DNA of 64,000 nucleotides from Acheta domesticus (Eukaryota; Arthropoda; Insecta; Orthoptera; Gryllidae), in the NCBI GenBank assembly GCA_031308135.1, contig JAHLJT010000631.1, positions 195,724,685-195,788,684 on the forward strand, read 5' to 3'. The translations under genes were made by a program, and so were the position numbers. Shown here piece by piece: positions 1 through 11,563 of this stretch. The stretch's first letter is position 1; the number at the start of each line of letters is the position of its first letter. The notes beneath the pieces were generated by a model. The model made no database searches, had not been told where the DNA came from, and worked only from the letters and a program-made list of their open reading frames with translations.

Positions 1-1480
1 AGCAAAATAAAATCATCTTTACCAAGTGTGTTACATAATAATTTCTAGAGAGCTTTACTGCCTTTCATTTTATTTTTATTATAGATTTCAAATCACTTAA
101 TCTGACTGACATCAGTAATAACTGATGTGGTCAAAACGAAAGATTTTTTTGTTGTATTCACAGATTACTTTTAACTCTTGAGCACTACTGATAAAAATTG
201 AACCTTAGCACGCTGTGAATGCCCTACATATAACTGCTCTTCCTAGGGGTTGCGTAAAAAGTTTTACGGTCATAAACAGACACTTGATCGATGATATAAA
301 GTCGAAAAATTACCTGTCCGGAAGTGATGAAGGGAAATACGAAGGTGACGAAGAGCAAAGGAGGTCACCTTGAATGTGCACAATTCACTGTTTCGTAATT
401 TCTTCTATATTATACTCATAGTAGTTTTGGTGTGTAACGTGTCACACATACTGCAACAATATTTCAAGATGCTAATATAATAATAAGTTCTATAGAAACG
501 TACGCGTTTTTACCGCTGTCCCTGTGAATTACCAATGCAATCTGTCTTGTTTCAACACAACAGCGATTCTTAATTCCTTTTCACAGAAATGGTATTATCG
601 TGGATAAAAGAAGCCTCACTTCACGATTGAAATAGTGTTGAATCACACTGTATATCTGATAACACTTGTGATCCCTCAGTGATGTTTAAAAAGATTATGT
701 GTTTGTCACTACCATGAATAAGAATTCAAAGAAGTTTATTAATATTCAGAAAATAACTCTTGTTTTCGAATGCAATTTCTCAACTAAACTTGCATCTCAC
801 AAAATTGGACTTCTCGTAAATAACAACTGTGAACAATTAAATATAAAATAACAATAACAATTAAATATAAGTAACATTTATTCTGTTACTGGCGTCCGTC
901 ACTTTTCCGTCTATGTTTCTTTAAGAAAATAGGCTTCTGAATCAGTTGTATTTCTCTACTTTAAATTATCCTTCTCCACATTGTGTCAGGGTCACTTACC
1001 ATCAAACAAAGAAATTTAACATGAAATATATAAATAATCCTACACATAATCCAAAGAATAAATGAAGCAACACCATTTATATCAAATTATAATATTAACC
1101 TCTACTCATGATAAAGATGATTAAACAATGTCTGTAAGTTTAATAAAAACAATATAAAATCAATTAACAATGTCACATGATTTTCAGGTGTTTAATTTAA
1201 GAATAATGGTTTCTAGTACTTAAAAATTAAGAGCTCTGACAAGAAACAACTAATTTTAAAATCGATTACAGAAAAGTGAGTTAAAAAGCGAAACAGAACC
1301 CACCGAAATTGATTAAAAGATCAAAGTCAAAGTTCACTTAGTATTTACAATAACTATTACTGCCCTTATAATAATTCCCTATACTTTGTTTGACGATAGC
1401 TACAACATAAAAATAACCACTCAGTCAGCACCCCCAAAAAAGCAATAAGACAAAGAAACATTCGTCAACTCTCCTCTCAA
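1..1480. other. AT-rich stretch, no feature seen
   Basis: This is AT-rich sequence with stops in every frame and no long ORF, tRNA-like box or clear repeat. Nothing here could be assigned to a known family. It ends where the CpG-rich block begins at about 1.48 kb. Confidence 0.6.
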
Positions 1481-2190
1481 CGACGTTGCAACGCTCAGGG
1501 CGCGCATTATGCGCCGCGAGCCACATAACCTCTCCGCGTCCCGCGTCCTCAATAAGGTTTCTTTTTGCGTCCGCAGCGCGCCCCGCGCCGCGCGAATGAA
1601 ACGGCCCTTTACAGCGCCGCGCGAGCGCGCGCGCGCGTCGCCTCCGCCGTATCTTCAAGAACAATCCAAAACCTACTCAGACTTCCGTACCGTGCTCAAG
1701 AGACGAATTCTTCAAGAAACCCCCGGAGGGAAGTTCACGCAGTCCATGAAACAAAGGGTGAGACGCGGACCGGGACGGGGGTGGCGGCGGCGGCGGCGGC
1801 AGACTCGGGCGGCACGAGCGGACTTTAATCTCGCGGGCCGCGCACCAGAGGACGCCAAATAAATTAGCAGCCCCCGTAAAGTGCAGCAGCGGCGGCGGGG
1901 GCCCCCGGTACAGCGTCGGGCTTCCAACAGCAGTAGTTAGCTGCCTAATGCTCACTACAAAAACCGTCGTCAAAATGCATTTCGCGCTCGACGCGGCGCG
2001 GTGTCGCGACGTCTCCGGCATCGCGCGCGCGCAGGTTTCGCTCGCGAAATACAATCTGTTCTCGTTTACATGAAGTTTATCGTCGCGCGCGAAAAAGAAA
2101 AAAAAACGAAGGTCGTGCGAGCTGCTCTCGGTTCCAGCGGGAGCGTGGCGGCGCTCGGGTAAATCATGAAACCAGAACTCAAGAGCGAGA
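1480..2190. other. CpG-rich island
   Basis: The base composition changes sharply from AT-rich to CpG-rich, with many CGCG runs, a GGC run near 1780-1800 and a return to AT-rich sequence by 2200. Several short overlapping frames are open on both strands, none like a known protein. Such islands can mark promoters or first exons, but no TATA box, splice pattern or homologous exon was recognised. The part at 1801-1900 has a relative at 4290-4385 (separate entry). Confidence 0.5.
1801..1900 (+). repeat. GC-rich module, copy 1 (shared with 4.3 kb)
   Basis: The block contains gactttaatctcgcggg followed about 45 bases later by cccgtaaagtgcagcagcgg. The same two sub-motifs, in the same order and at nearly the same spacing, occur at 4290-4385. 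Both copies lie in otherwise unrelated CpG-rich blocks 2.5 kb apart. It could be a small dispersed repeat, a tandemly duplicated regulatory segment or a protein-coding exon remnant. The function is unknown. Confidence 0.5.
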
Positions 2191-2199
2191 GCAAATATT

Positions 2200-4200
2200 G
2201 CTGCCTGGCGTTTGATTAACGAAAGCCAACTGTATGAAACTTGCGAATGGGGTTTTGTTGCAAAGTATGTTTTATTCGTTGGTCGGAGGTGGAAAAATTA
2301 TTGTGTTCTCGCGAAAGCTTAATGTCGCAGTTACCATTTAAATGTTTAGTTGCGTTGTCGCAGAAGAATGAATCATCGTGTGCAGTGTCAGTTTTTGAAT
2401 CTGTGAGGTTAATGTACAGACGAATTGCATATAGCACGCAAAAACGAAGTAATACTCGGTATGCCTCTACGAAAGAAAGACATAGTGATAGAGATGCAAA
2501 AGAGGCATGTACCGATAGACACAATTCGAAGAAGACAGAGGAAGAGGCAATGTCACAAAGAGACCGTGAGGTAGAGAAACAAAGATAGTCAAAGACAGAC
2601 ACGGATTTAGGCACACACACAGATAGGAATATGGAGATATAGATATATTGGTAGACAGATAGATACATTCCAAAACAGAGATTGTTGTGTAATAGTGTTG
2701 CACACAAAAAACTACTGTGCATTTTCTCAGATATTTATAAAAAAATAAAAAAAACTCTGAAATAATCTGCAGATAACTTCAAAGAATTCCTCTCTTGAGA
2801 ACGGTATGGAAGAGATTAGTATTTTGGTGTAGCCCCCTCAAGCAAAACATTTCGAGTTTCTGGTTTTTAATGCTCTCAATTTTATTGCTGTCTTCGATTG
2901 GACAGATAGTCAGCAAAGTCGAATAAGCAGTTTCGTGGCACACTTCCACAGTAGCAGACATTGTCGCCACCATCAGCTTTACAAGCACGTTAGCATCAGC
3001 AAGTGCTCTTTTTCGAATTAGGTTACGCTCTCGGTGAATGTTAACAAAGATACCTTCATGCAAGTGGGACACTTGAAGGCTCGCCGCATCCGACCGTCAT
3101 TTGCGTTTCTATGAGGAACCCACTTCTCGATTCAGGATCTTCCGGAAGATTATTTACATCCGAGCCATCTTTGCTTTCCCTGCTGAGTTTTCAACGGGAT
3201 TGTGTAGCCTGCCGTCAAATTAATAATAGTTAACCTAATTACAATATTTTAATGCCGAACAATCGTTTGAATCTACAACATGATTCTGAAATAAGAAAAT
3301 ATTTTTTTCTAAAGAACTCTACAAAACGTGGAAAATAATAAATCAAATGTAGAAAACTAAAAATAGTTTCTTGAAACATCATATTTTGACAGTTTTAGCT
3401 GTCGAATACCAATGTCATTCTCGTTCCCAGAGAATACCATTGGGGGGGGGGAGGTCAATGGCCAACCCTAAAAAATTACAGTGTAATTATAGGACACGTT
3501 TACATATTTAGTAACTAAGGAGACTTTATTTAGAAGTACATTATAAGCATGAATAATTGTGTTAAAATATTATCGATTTTTAAGTTACGATAAGGACATA
3601 AGTATTTGAACATATTCTGCTATTTCTGTCTTTTCCCAGGGATACAACTTCCCCACATCCTTCTTTTCAAGAACTACTTCAACATTCACTGTGTTGCCCG
3701 GTTTGCACAGAATGTGAACAGAGAATTTTATTTTAATATCTGTCAATGCAGAGAATATGTAATGTTACCTACATTGACAGATAATTATGACCAATCCTGA
3801 CCGTAAGAGACTGATAGAGTTCATATTTTTTACAAAAATCTGATACGCCTTGAAAGTCGAAACTATCGCTAAGAGTGCAGTGGGGAAATAATAATAAAAT
3901 TAATATATTATGAAACACCAACTCCTTATCAAAACGAGGGTGGGATGTGTCGTTGATTCCTCCCTCCTCCTTGATGTGTGTGCCGATAGAGGTTCGTAAA
4001 AAGCCGCTAGTACATGTAGATGAAAGTAAAACATTGGATGCAACCGAATTTGGGAGTAAGAAAGTTGAGTTTCAATACGAGAAACATATGCAAACATAAT
4101 TATCTACCATCTCTTTGTAAAGTTTGCTTGAGCCTCCACATTCAAGACTTTTCCAGACACCTGCCATAAAAGATGTGTGAAGGGTTTTCGCGTTTCATTC
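2200..4200. other. Mixed single-copy sequence, no gene seen
   Basis: No frame longer than about 170 codons is open and none resembles a known protein. There is a degenerate gata/gaca-rich patch at 2590-2680 and a G-run at about 3441-3451. Otherwise nothing was recognised. Confidence 0.5.
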
Positions 4201-4289
4201 CAACCGTCATTTTCCCTCCGCTTTCGACCGAGGAAAATCTTCTTCTCCGCCGCGCAGCCTGTGGGAAAAGTGGGCACAAACGCGGTAGG

Positions 4290-4385
4290 CGCGAGCGGGA
4301 GAGCCAGACTTTAATCCCACGGCGCTCCTTGGTACGCCGCTGAATGCATTACCTCTGGCCCATAAAGTGCAGCGGTGGCCAAAGA
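4290..4385 (+). repeat. GC-rich module, copy 2 (shared with 1.8 kb)
   Basis: This carries gactttaatcccacgg and, about 45 bases later, cccataaagtgcagcggtgg. These match the two sub-motifs at 1820-1890 with a few substitutions, while the sequence between them is diverged. Conservation of the two outer blocks but not the spacer is what makes it notable. It sits in a small CpG-rich block (about 4.2-4.45 kb). Confidence 0.5.
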
Positions 4386-4483
4386 CCATCTCGGACGGCC
4401 TCTGGGGGTGGGAAGCAGCAAATGGGGGAGGTAGCCGGCGGGTGGTAATGGAAATGACGGTGAAATGGTTATGAGGTTATGTT

Positions 4484-4660
4484 ACGTCTTCGCCTATGCT
4501 CAAAATCCGACGATGACAATCATCGGCATATTCAAAAGCGCAACTTCTGCGTGTGCTTCACGTATTTTAATGGTATCACGTCATTCTCCTCGAGTTAAAT
4601 GCAAAAGCACTCGTAACGAAGATTGGAAGTAGATGGTAGTTTCCCTCTAGTTTCTCCTAA
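4484..4660 (+). repeat. Direct repeat flanking hairpin-ended element, left copy
   Basis: Two blocks, 4484-4552 (containing ctcaaaatccg and catcggcatattcaaaagc) and 4625-4660 (containing gatggtagtttccctctag), recur in the same order at 5365-5470. In the right copy the blocks are almost adjacent, while here about 70 extra bases separate them. The minus-strand hairpin-ended element lies between the two copies. This may be a local duplication or the outer end of a larger composite element. Confidence 0.6.
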
Positions 4661-4780
4661 TGTATGGTGTGTGTGGTACTGTAGAACTTAGAAGCGTTGT
4701 GTGTCCAAGGATTTTGTGGGATCAGTGCGTTCCGGTATTCTTAACAGTCACATATTAATGAGGGGCAAGAACCCCAACGT

Positions 4781-5330
4781 CGTTTTTCTTTCTCATTATG
4801 GAGGAGAGAGAAATGTATAAAATGCTGCACGACAAAACGGAGAATTTTCGACAGAAAAACTCTTATTTCCGGGCCATGGGTACGAAAAAGTGGATAAATC
4901 CAGTTGTAAATATTTAGAAAAAATCCTATATCACGTGGCGAATTTAGAATCTATGTTTTATTGGTGTTTGATATCGAAAAGTCGAATGATGGCAAAACGT
5001 CTGTCTGTGAACAAAGGTAGCGGTTCTACTGTTCACTCGATTTTCTCCAAAATTACTATTCTGCAATTGATCTGGCTAATAACGTGTCCCCTTCACTTTG
5101 AAACCGATATTTGAATTTTGGAAGATACTTTGCATTTACCCCCTGGGACATTTTCAAAATTTTCAAAGAAATGGCGCCAGCGTTTTGATTAATTTTTGTT
5201 TGTTGGATAATGAGAAAAACCTTTAAGAGAATGGTGCAGGTCTCATGTCAGTTAAAAACTCTGATTTTTCGAAAATTGCAAAAGTTCAAAAATGTTGACC
5301 AATTGAACTCCCGAGGAAAGTCTTCTGTAA
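4781..5330 (-). mobile_element. Hairpin-ended repeat family, copy 1 (Helitron/Helentron-like)
   Basis: Read on the minus strand, this matches the plus-strand copies at 56.69-57.24 kb and about 10.68-11.28 kb along most of its length. Shared landmarks in order are cttttgcaattttcgaaaaa, a block ending gaaaatgtcccagggg, tttatccactttttcg and a terminal tttctctctcctcc...gagaaag hairpin at 4783-4835. There is no protein-coding capacity. Non-autonomous elements with a 3' hairpin are typical of Helitrons and Helentrons. That class assignment is inference, because no CTRR end or Rep/helicase ORF was seen. It is flanked by direct repeats. Confidence 0.65.
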
Positions 5331-5364
5331 ACAGCCCAGGGAAGGAGACAGATAAGATCGTGAA

Positions 5365-5470
5365 ACGTCTCTGCCTATACTCAAAATCCGAGAATGACAA
5401 ACATCGGCATATTCAAAAGCCTAACTTTCGTTATGGAAGGAGATGGTAGTTTCCCTCTAGTTTCTTCTAA
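5365..5470 (+). repeat. Direct repeat flanking hairpin-ended element, right copy
   Basis: This matches 4484-4552 and 4625-4660, with the two blocks brought together. It includes catcggcatattcaaaagc and gatggtagtttccctctag. If it is a duplication boundary, the region 4.48-5.47 kb would form one unit containing the hairpin-ended element. Confidence 0.6.
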
Positions 5471-5479
5471 CCCTTATCC

Positions 5480-7600
5480 CCTGCTGAAAATATTCGGGAG
5501 TCTCTCTTGCCACTGCACTCTATCTCCCTCGCGATAACAAGTTACGTAGGGAGGTTGGGGAAGAACTGCAGCTTTGCATATATCTGCATCACCACCTCTA
5601 TCCCGTGTGGTAGAATTTGGTTGGAATTCATCTGGCTATTATGATTTGAATTTCCACTTCTAATCTTTTGCATTAATTTCGTTCCCACTGCTACAGCAAC
5701 AAAAGTATTGAAGGAAGATAGGAGTATCGTCGAGGATAATCTGAAAAATACACGCAGCAGTAATTACCACGAAAATACTCAGTGTTTTGTATTATCAATC
5801 ATTTTCACTGTCAACTTGGCAGTAGATAAATGAACTTGTTTTCCTCTAAGATAAACGGCTGTCTGAGCAGCTCATTTGTTATATTTCCGTATTTCTGAAA
5901 CCTTGGTACCTCAGGCAGCATTGTAACTAACTTACAACATTTTTCCCTATCCAGAAAGTGTGAAAAATACGTATCATTTTAAAAGGTAAAAATTGGAGAA
6001 ATATGACGTGCCATTAAAAAGATTTAACGTTATGGGCATGTGAAAGGAAAAATGGATTTCCTCGGGTAAATGTTTCGTAAGAGCTTTTTAGCATTGGTCA
6101 TAAATTACTTTTTTATTTATTCTTATGTATCATTCAGCATTTAAAAGGCAGTCTGGCTGTTTAACACCAATTCTAGTTTCGGTTAACAAATCGAGACTCC
6201 ACGAGGCAATTACAAGTTCTCTTTGAGCCCGTCGCGTCGCCATGGCTCGCCGTCTCTCTCCTCGACTCTGTTCTGTGGATTCCGAGCCGGGGTCCAGCGG
6301 TCGCGAGCTTTCCTCTCAAATGAGTGAACTCTCACGAGTTAGTCGCTCGTCCAAGTTGGGTAAAGACCCTTAGCAAAGCCCGGACACCGAGGCACGTACC
6401 AGCGCTGTCTTATGCACATCGGATTCCTATAGGGAGCTCGTCTGCGGTTTCAGCTCAATTTTGCACTCTGGTATCTAAATCTCTCACTCGTACGGCTTTT
6501 GATGCTTCGTTTATTTTACTTTAAATCACTTAGAAAGAACTTAACCTCTTTTTATAGTTCATTAATTATAATGTGTCTTGGATCTTACTAAGCGTGAAAA
6601 TCTGACATTATAGCTAAATTATATAATTAAATTTTAATTAGATTTCACTAACATTCGTTCATATAAATTAATTTTACTCACATTTTTAAGACGGTTTATT
6701 TCCATAATTACTCAAATTTTTTCTCCTATTTTTAACTTTTGGTGTTTGAATTACTCTAACAAAAATTAGCAATTTTTCTATAATACACATATCCTATTAA
6801 GTCTGTTTATTAGTGTCTTCAACATGTGACGGGACTAACTTGCTTTTTATATTCCTGACACTCAAGTTTCCAAAAACTCTCGAATACATGAATTTAGCAG
6901 TAGAATAAAAATAAATTTTGTCTGAAAATGACACGAAACTTCATTTCCGTTGCTTAAAGACAAGTAAGTGTAGAGCCTTAAGCAAACGACTCCCATGGGT
7001 GGCAAGCCTGAAGCGGAACAGCATTAACCTTTTGCCTTACTATTTACAGGTCGTTAAAACAGAGCAAGCACCGAGAAACAGGCAAGATCGTTAAATGCAC
7101 TTTTCCTTTGATTCTCAAGAAGTTGGCATTGCTTGAGTAGATATTTGCTTCTTCTCATGATACTCTCACATTAAAATAAACATAACAAGGCCATCGATCA
7201 GAAAGCACTTTCCATAATGATGAATGTCACATGTCATACGTAAGTATAAAAATATGAAAATGTGAATTTGGAGAAGAACGGTAATATTTTCTTAGAGGTG
7301 GAGGGTGTCTAGCCAGTTCTAGGAGAAGAAGTGTGCTTGCATCCAACCAGATTTTATTGATGTAATATCTTCAGATATACTGAGCTTTTGCAGAATTGAA
7401 AATATGGCGTCCGTAGTAATGCTGACGCGAGAAAATTGTGAATTGAAGAGTAAGAAAGGAGAGATTCTGAAGATGTTAAGAGAGAATGGAATACAGAAGC
7501 GTAACCGTGAGGTGGAACAAAAGAAAGGGAGATGGCGTGAGTGAGGACACGACCGTCGGGATTTTAATATGGGGGAAGGAACTAGTAATCACAACCTACG
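5480..7600. other. AT-rich sequence, no gene recognised
   Basis: No recognisable protein, tRNA or element was found. A slightly GC-richer patch at 6220-6500 contains a short open frame, with no similarity I can name. Confidence 0.5.
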
Positions 7601-7644
7601 TCTTCCTGCCAAGGGATCTGCTCTCTGACTAAAAGCACGAGAGA

Positions 7645-7815
7645 GTGGATGCGGAAAGGCGTAGATGCGGAAAGGCGTGGATGCGGATTGGCGTGGATGT
7701 GGAAAGGCGTGGATACGGATAGGCGTTGTTGCGGGAAAGCATGGATGCGGATGAGCGTGGATACGGATAGGCGTAGATGCCAAAAGGTGTGGATACGGAA
7801 AGGCGTGGATGTAGG
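7645..7815 (+). repeat. 16-bp minisatellite (gtggatgcggaaaggc)
   Basis: About ten to eleven consecutive 16-base units follow the pattern gtggatgcggaaaggc, with substitutions such as gtagatgccaaaaggt and gtggatacggataggc. Degenerate gatg-rich sequence continues to about 8.1 kb. The open frames across it on the minus strand encode repeated RIHAFPH-like peptides and are a by-product of the repeat, not a gene. Confidence 0.85.
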
Positions 7816-8814
7816 GGGATGAGTGGGAGCATGCGTGAGTGGGGGTGTGGATGAGTGGAAGCGTGGATGAGAGGAGGCGTGGGTGATTGAGGGGTGGATG
7901 GGAAAGGGCACTGATATGTGCAAGGGCACACGATGACGTGGATGTGGGGAGGTGTGGATGCGAGAGGGAGGTGATGCGCGAAGGGATGAGTGATGGAGTA
8001 GCTGAGTGAGGAGATGGATACGTGTGCGTGTATTAAGAATTGGATGCTTGTCGGCGTGTCCGCACGAAGGATCAGATGCGGGAGGGGTGAATGGGCGAGT
8101 GTATGAGTGCACAAAAGTGGAGAATGTGGTGAATGGGCACATCGTTGAAGAAGATACACTGAATGTTCGAACATTGTATGTCGCATGTGAATAGAAAAAA
8201 CTTTTGGATATGTAGTTGGGTGAGGATGTAAAATGGGAAGGAAAATTAACGGAAGGTTGTCAATATTTAAAAGCGTGAACACTTGTCTATATTTTGAGGT
8301 TTAGATAATTAATGATGTAGGTTTCTGCGCATAATGTAAGCATTGAGCTAATGGACAAAATAGACAAGGATTAGACGTACGAGAGTGTGCAATTTATTAA
8401 AGTTTTTTATGAATAAGGATATATATTTACGAACACGTGAATGATTGATGATACTCATCATACGAGGGAAAGTGATGTGTGAATTTAAGAAGTGTTTGAA
8501 GAGTTATTCAATAATATGGAATAAGATACTTGATGATAGTAAGTAGAGCGACGTTACAGAGATGTAAAGTGAAGTCTCGGGTACTTGAAGATGATAAAAT
8601 TTTGTCACAGTGGCCACAGAAAAAGTGAGTCAAGAGGCACGTCTTGGTTGCTCCAAATCGATGGGCGTGTAATGTGCGAGGGTTTTGCAGGCGAGGAGCG
8701 GTCTCGGGCAAAATCGAAAGAGGATCACGTGAGGGTTGGGAAGGTTTGAAGAGGAGGGGTCGTGAATGGAAGCGGAGCGAGGGTAGGACCGAAGGCTGAG
8801 CGTGCGCGATTCGG

Positions 8815-9060
8815 ATAGCGGGCGAGGGCGAGTCGGGACGAAGGCGAGTCGGGACCAGGGCAAAGTCGGGACGAGGGCGAGTGGGGTCGAGGGCGAGTGG
8901 GGACGAGGGCGAGTGGGGACGAGGGCGAGTGGGGACGAGGGCGAATGGGGACGAGGGCGAGTGGGGACGAGGGCAAGTGGGGACGAGGGCGAGTGGGGAC
9001 GAGAGCGAGTGGGGACGAGGGCGAGTCGGAGCGAGGGCGAAGGAGTGGGTGAGAGAAGGA
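8815..9060 (+). repeat. 16-bp minisatellite (gagggcgagtggggac)
   Basis: About fourteen units of gagggcgagtggggac run head to tail with little variation, and degenerate G-rich sequence extends to about 9.5 kb. The plus strand is nearly all purine plus a single C per half unit, so it has many GGG and GGGG runs that could form G-quadruplexes. Both strands are stop-free here, producing spurious long ORFs. Confidence 0.9.
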
Positions 9061-9540
9061 TCAAGGGAGAGGGCGTAGGAGAGGGTTGAAGAAGGGGGAG
9101 AGGATGGGACGAGGGCGCGGGCGCGGACGTGAACGAGAACAGGAGCGATGGCGAAAGTGGATGTGAGGACGGATGGGAGGACGGGAACAAAGGCGGGGTA
9201 AGAGAGCGGGGGCGAAAACGGAGGTGAGGGTAGGGATAGGTCGCGGATGAGGGCAGACGCTAAGACAGTGGCCCAGGCGAGGCGCGTGTGGGAGCGTGGG
9301 CGGGGGCATAAGCGGAAGCGCGGGCGGGGGTGGGGGGCACGGAAGAGGGCGAAGGCGTGGGCGTGGGCAGGGGTGTTGGCGGGGGCGGGATGTGCAGAGA
9401 CTGCAGCCCTGCGAGGCGCCGGGGCGAGGGGCGGGGGCGAGTTAAGGGAGTTCGCAGGGCGCAACTGGGGCGCTCCGCTTAGGGCCGTAAGTCGGAGGAT
9501 TTGGGGCGCAGCGACCGCCCGAGTCTACTAGCGGCGCACT
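9060..9540. other. G-rich, CpG-containing sequence next to minisatellite
   Basis: This is a G-rich plus strand with degenerate ggcggg and gagggc motifs and CpGs, probably a decayed extension of the neighbouring minisatellite. AT-rich sequence resumes abruptly at about 9545. Confidence 0.5.
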
Positions 9541-9899
9541 GTAGACCGGATATTACAAAATGTGGGTCAAAATAATTTGCCTTCACAACATGTATCATTT
9601 GTTTCACACAGGAAAGCGTAGAATTACATCGAAATCATAAATAAGTAAATGTTTTTTTTCTTTTTCTAGAACTAACTTATCTACTAACTAGTGGTGCTAC
9701 AGAATGGCACAGAATTTCCCGTATTTGTTTTCTATTTTCCTGGGTCTTCGCTAGCTATTCGGAATTGCCACATACTCTTTCTTGCCAGCTACCATCTATC
9801 ATCGCCAAAAGTACATTTTTTGTCATTTTCTTAATTTTTCGGTTTCCTATTGGTAGAACAGAAACATTAATTTTAGAATATTAAAGAACACAAAAACCT

Positions 9900-10960
9900 A
9901 GCCGTAAATGGCAATTTTCTTTTAAAAATTGTGTGCCGTTTAAGAGAAAATGGCGTTTTAGCACTACTAAAAATGCGAAAATTGAAGCTCATTTTCACAG
10001 AAAATTTTTAGTTTTCAAAATACTTTATTTGAAGTTATTTGAAGCACTTACACTCACAAATATAATCATCTTTACAAATTGCGGATAATGTGCATATTAA
10101 AGATGTGAGAGATCTTTCAAAAAATTTACATTTATATAATTTTTGAAAAAAACAAAAAAACTCAAAATAAACTTCACGCTATACTAATGAGTGTAATTAG
10201 CACTATCCGTTACAAAAGTTTCAAGAAAAAAATTGCAGCCATATACGAGAAAATGACGTTTGAGCATTTCTGAAAATGCCGAAATTTGTAAACGGAAACG
10301 GTAGTGTTTTCGAGAAACTTTACTTGACATTATTTAAAGCATATATACTCGTAAATATAATAATGTAAAAAAATCGCCGATAATGTAAATATTAACGACG
10401 TGAGACACAAGTAAAAAAATTTACATTTTTGTAATTTTTGAAAAAACCAACAGATAGACCAAAATGGATTTATGTCAATAATAGAGTACATTTACCACTA
10501 TCCGTACCAAAAGTTTAAAGAAAAAATTTGGAGCCGTTTTTGAGAAAATTTTGTTTTTGTAATTTTTTAAAATTGCACATATTGCACGCAATATTGCACG
10601 AAAACTACCAAAATTGTGAAAAACATTTACATGACCTTTATTAAAGAACTTAATATGCAGAACAAATTTTATTTGAAGAAAAAATCTCTATCTTCAATTT
10701 TGTAGTTGGAGAAAGACGCCGAATAAAATTCAAACTTTCACAATTTTCGAAAATTCAGAGCTGTACCTGAAAATCGGACCTATGCCATGTTAAAAAGTGT
10801 ATTTTCCTCTATTCATACAAGAAATTTAAAGAAAAAATTTGGAGCCGTTTTTGAGAAAATTTTGAAAATCCCCGGGGGACTTTATATAAAGTACCCCCAA
10901 ATTTTAAAGAATCTTTTTCAAAATCACAAAGCTTCGACTAGAATCAGATCGACTGGGGAA
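9900..10960 (+). repeat. Tandem ~300-bp repeats within the hairpin-ended element
   Basis: A diverged block recurs near 9936, 10236, 10530 and 10842. Each holds a variant of gccgttttgagaaaatt, and at least two are preceded by cactatccgtacaaaagttt and followed by a poly-A-rich tract. Spacing is about 296-312 bases. The last unit merges into the 3' part shared with the copies at 4.8 and 56.7 kb, so the array looks like internal repeats of that element rather than an independent satellite. Confidence 0.7.
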
Positions 10961-11278
10961 TATCAATTTTGAAGAAAATCGACCGAACGGTTTAGGCGCT
11001 AGCGTTGACCACAGACGGACAGACAGACAGACGGACGGAATGCTGTCAATCGAGTTTTAACTATAAAGAAGCAACAAATCGTGGATTTAGACCACACCAC
11101 GAGATAGAGGATTTTTTTTCTTAATTTAGCAACTGGTTTTATCCACTTATTCGTTTTCACGGCCCGGCAATTAATTAGTTTCCGCCGAAAATTGGCCATT
11201 TTTTTTGCGCAGCATTACATAACTTTCCCTATACTACGTATATCACTCCGTGTATACGTACGTATACGGGAAAGTAAA
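9900..11278 (+). mobile_element. Hairpin-ended repeat family, copy 2 (long form)
   Basis: The 3' half (about 10.68-11.28 kb) matches the copies at 4781-5330 (minus) and 56690-57245 (plus). Landmarks in order are cacaattttcgaaaattcag, a gaaaatccccggggg patch, ggtttaggcgctagcg, a cagacggacagacagacaga tract, actggttttatccacttatt and the end hairpin actttccctatac...gtatacgggaaagt at 11222-11275. The 5' half is the ~300-bp array. It has no coding capacity. The terminal hairpin followed by taaa is shared by all copies. A Helitron/Helentron origin is inferred from architecture only. Confidence 0.65.
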
Positions 11279-11407
11279 CACCATAAACAAAATAGTCCCC
11301 AAAAATTAAATTTTATAAATAAGTAATGCACAGGTTGTCTTCAAAAATCGTGCTAATTAAAAATTAAATAAATATTTCGAACTTCGGCAAAAATATGTGG
11401 CTTATTC

Positions 11408-11444
11408 TCTCTCTCTCTCTCTCCATATGTGTGTGTGTGTGTAG
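11408..11444. repeat. (CT)n(GT)n compound microsatellite
   Basis: A run of ctctctctctct is followed within a few bases by gtgtgtgtgtgt. It lies between the hairpin-ended element and the AGGTCC-TIR element. Confidence 0.9.
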
Positions 11445-11563
11445 ATATCAGAGCTAAACTCCGATACCGTTGGACCTATCTCCATGAAAGTTGGCACTTC
11501 TACGTGTTTTTTTCACCCAGAAGGTTTATGTAACTTCAATATATAGCGCTGTAGAACAAAACT

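Noticed and set aside
8508..9464. 318-codon minus-strand frame with repeated SSPLALVPTRPRPHSP-like motifs
   Set aside because: The motif is the direct translation of the 16-bp minisatellite, and similar frames are open on the other strand.
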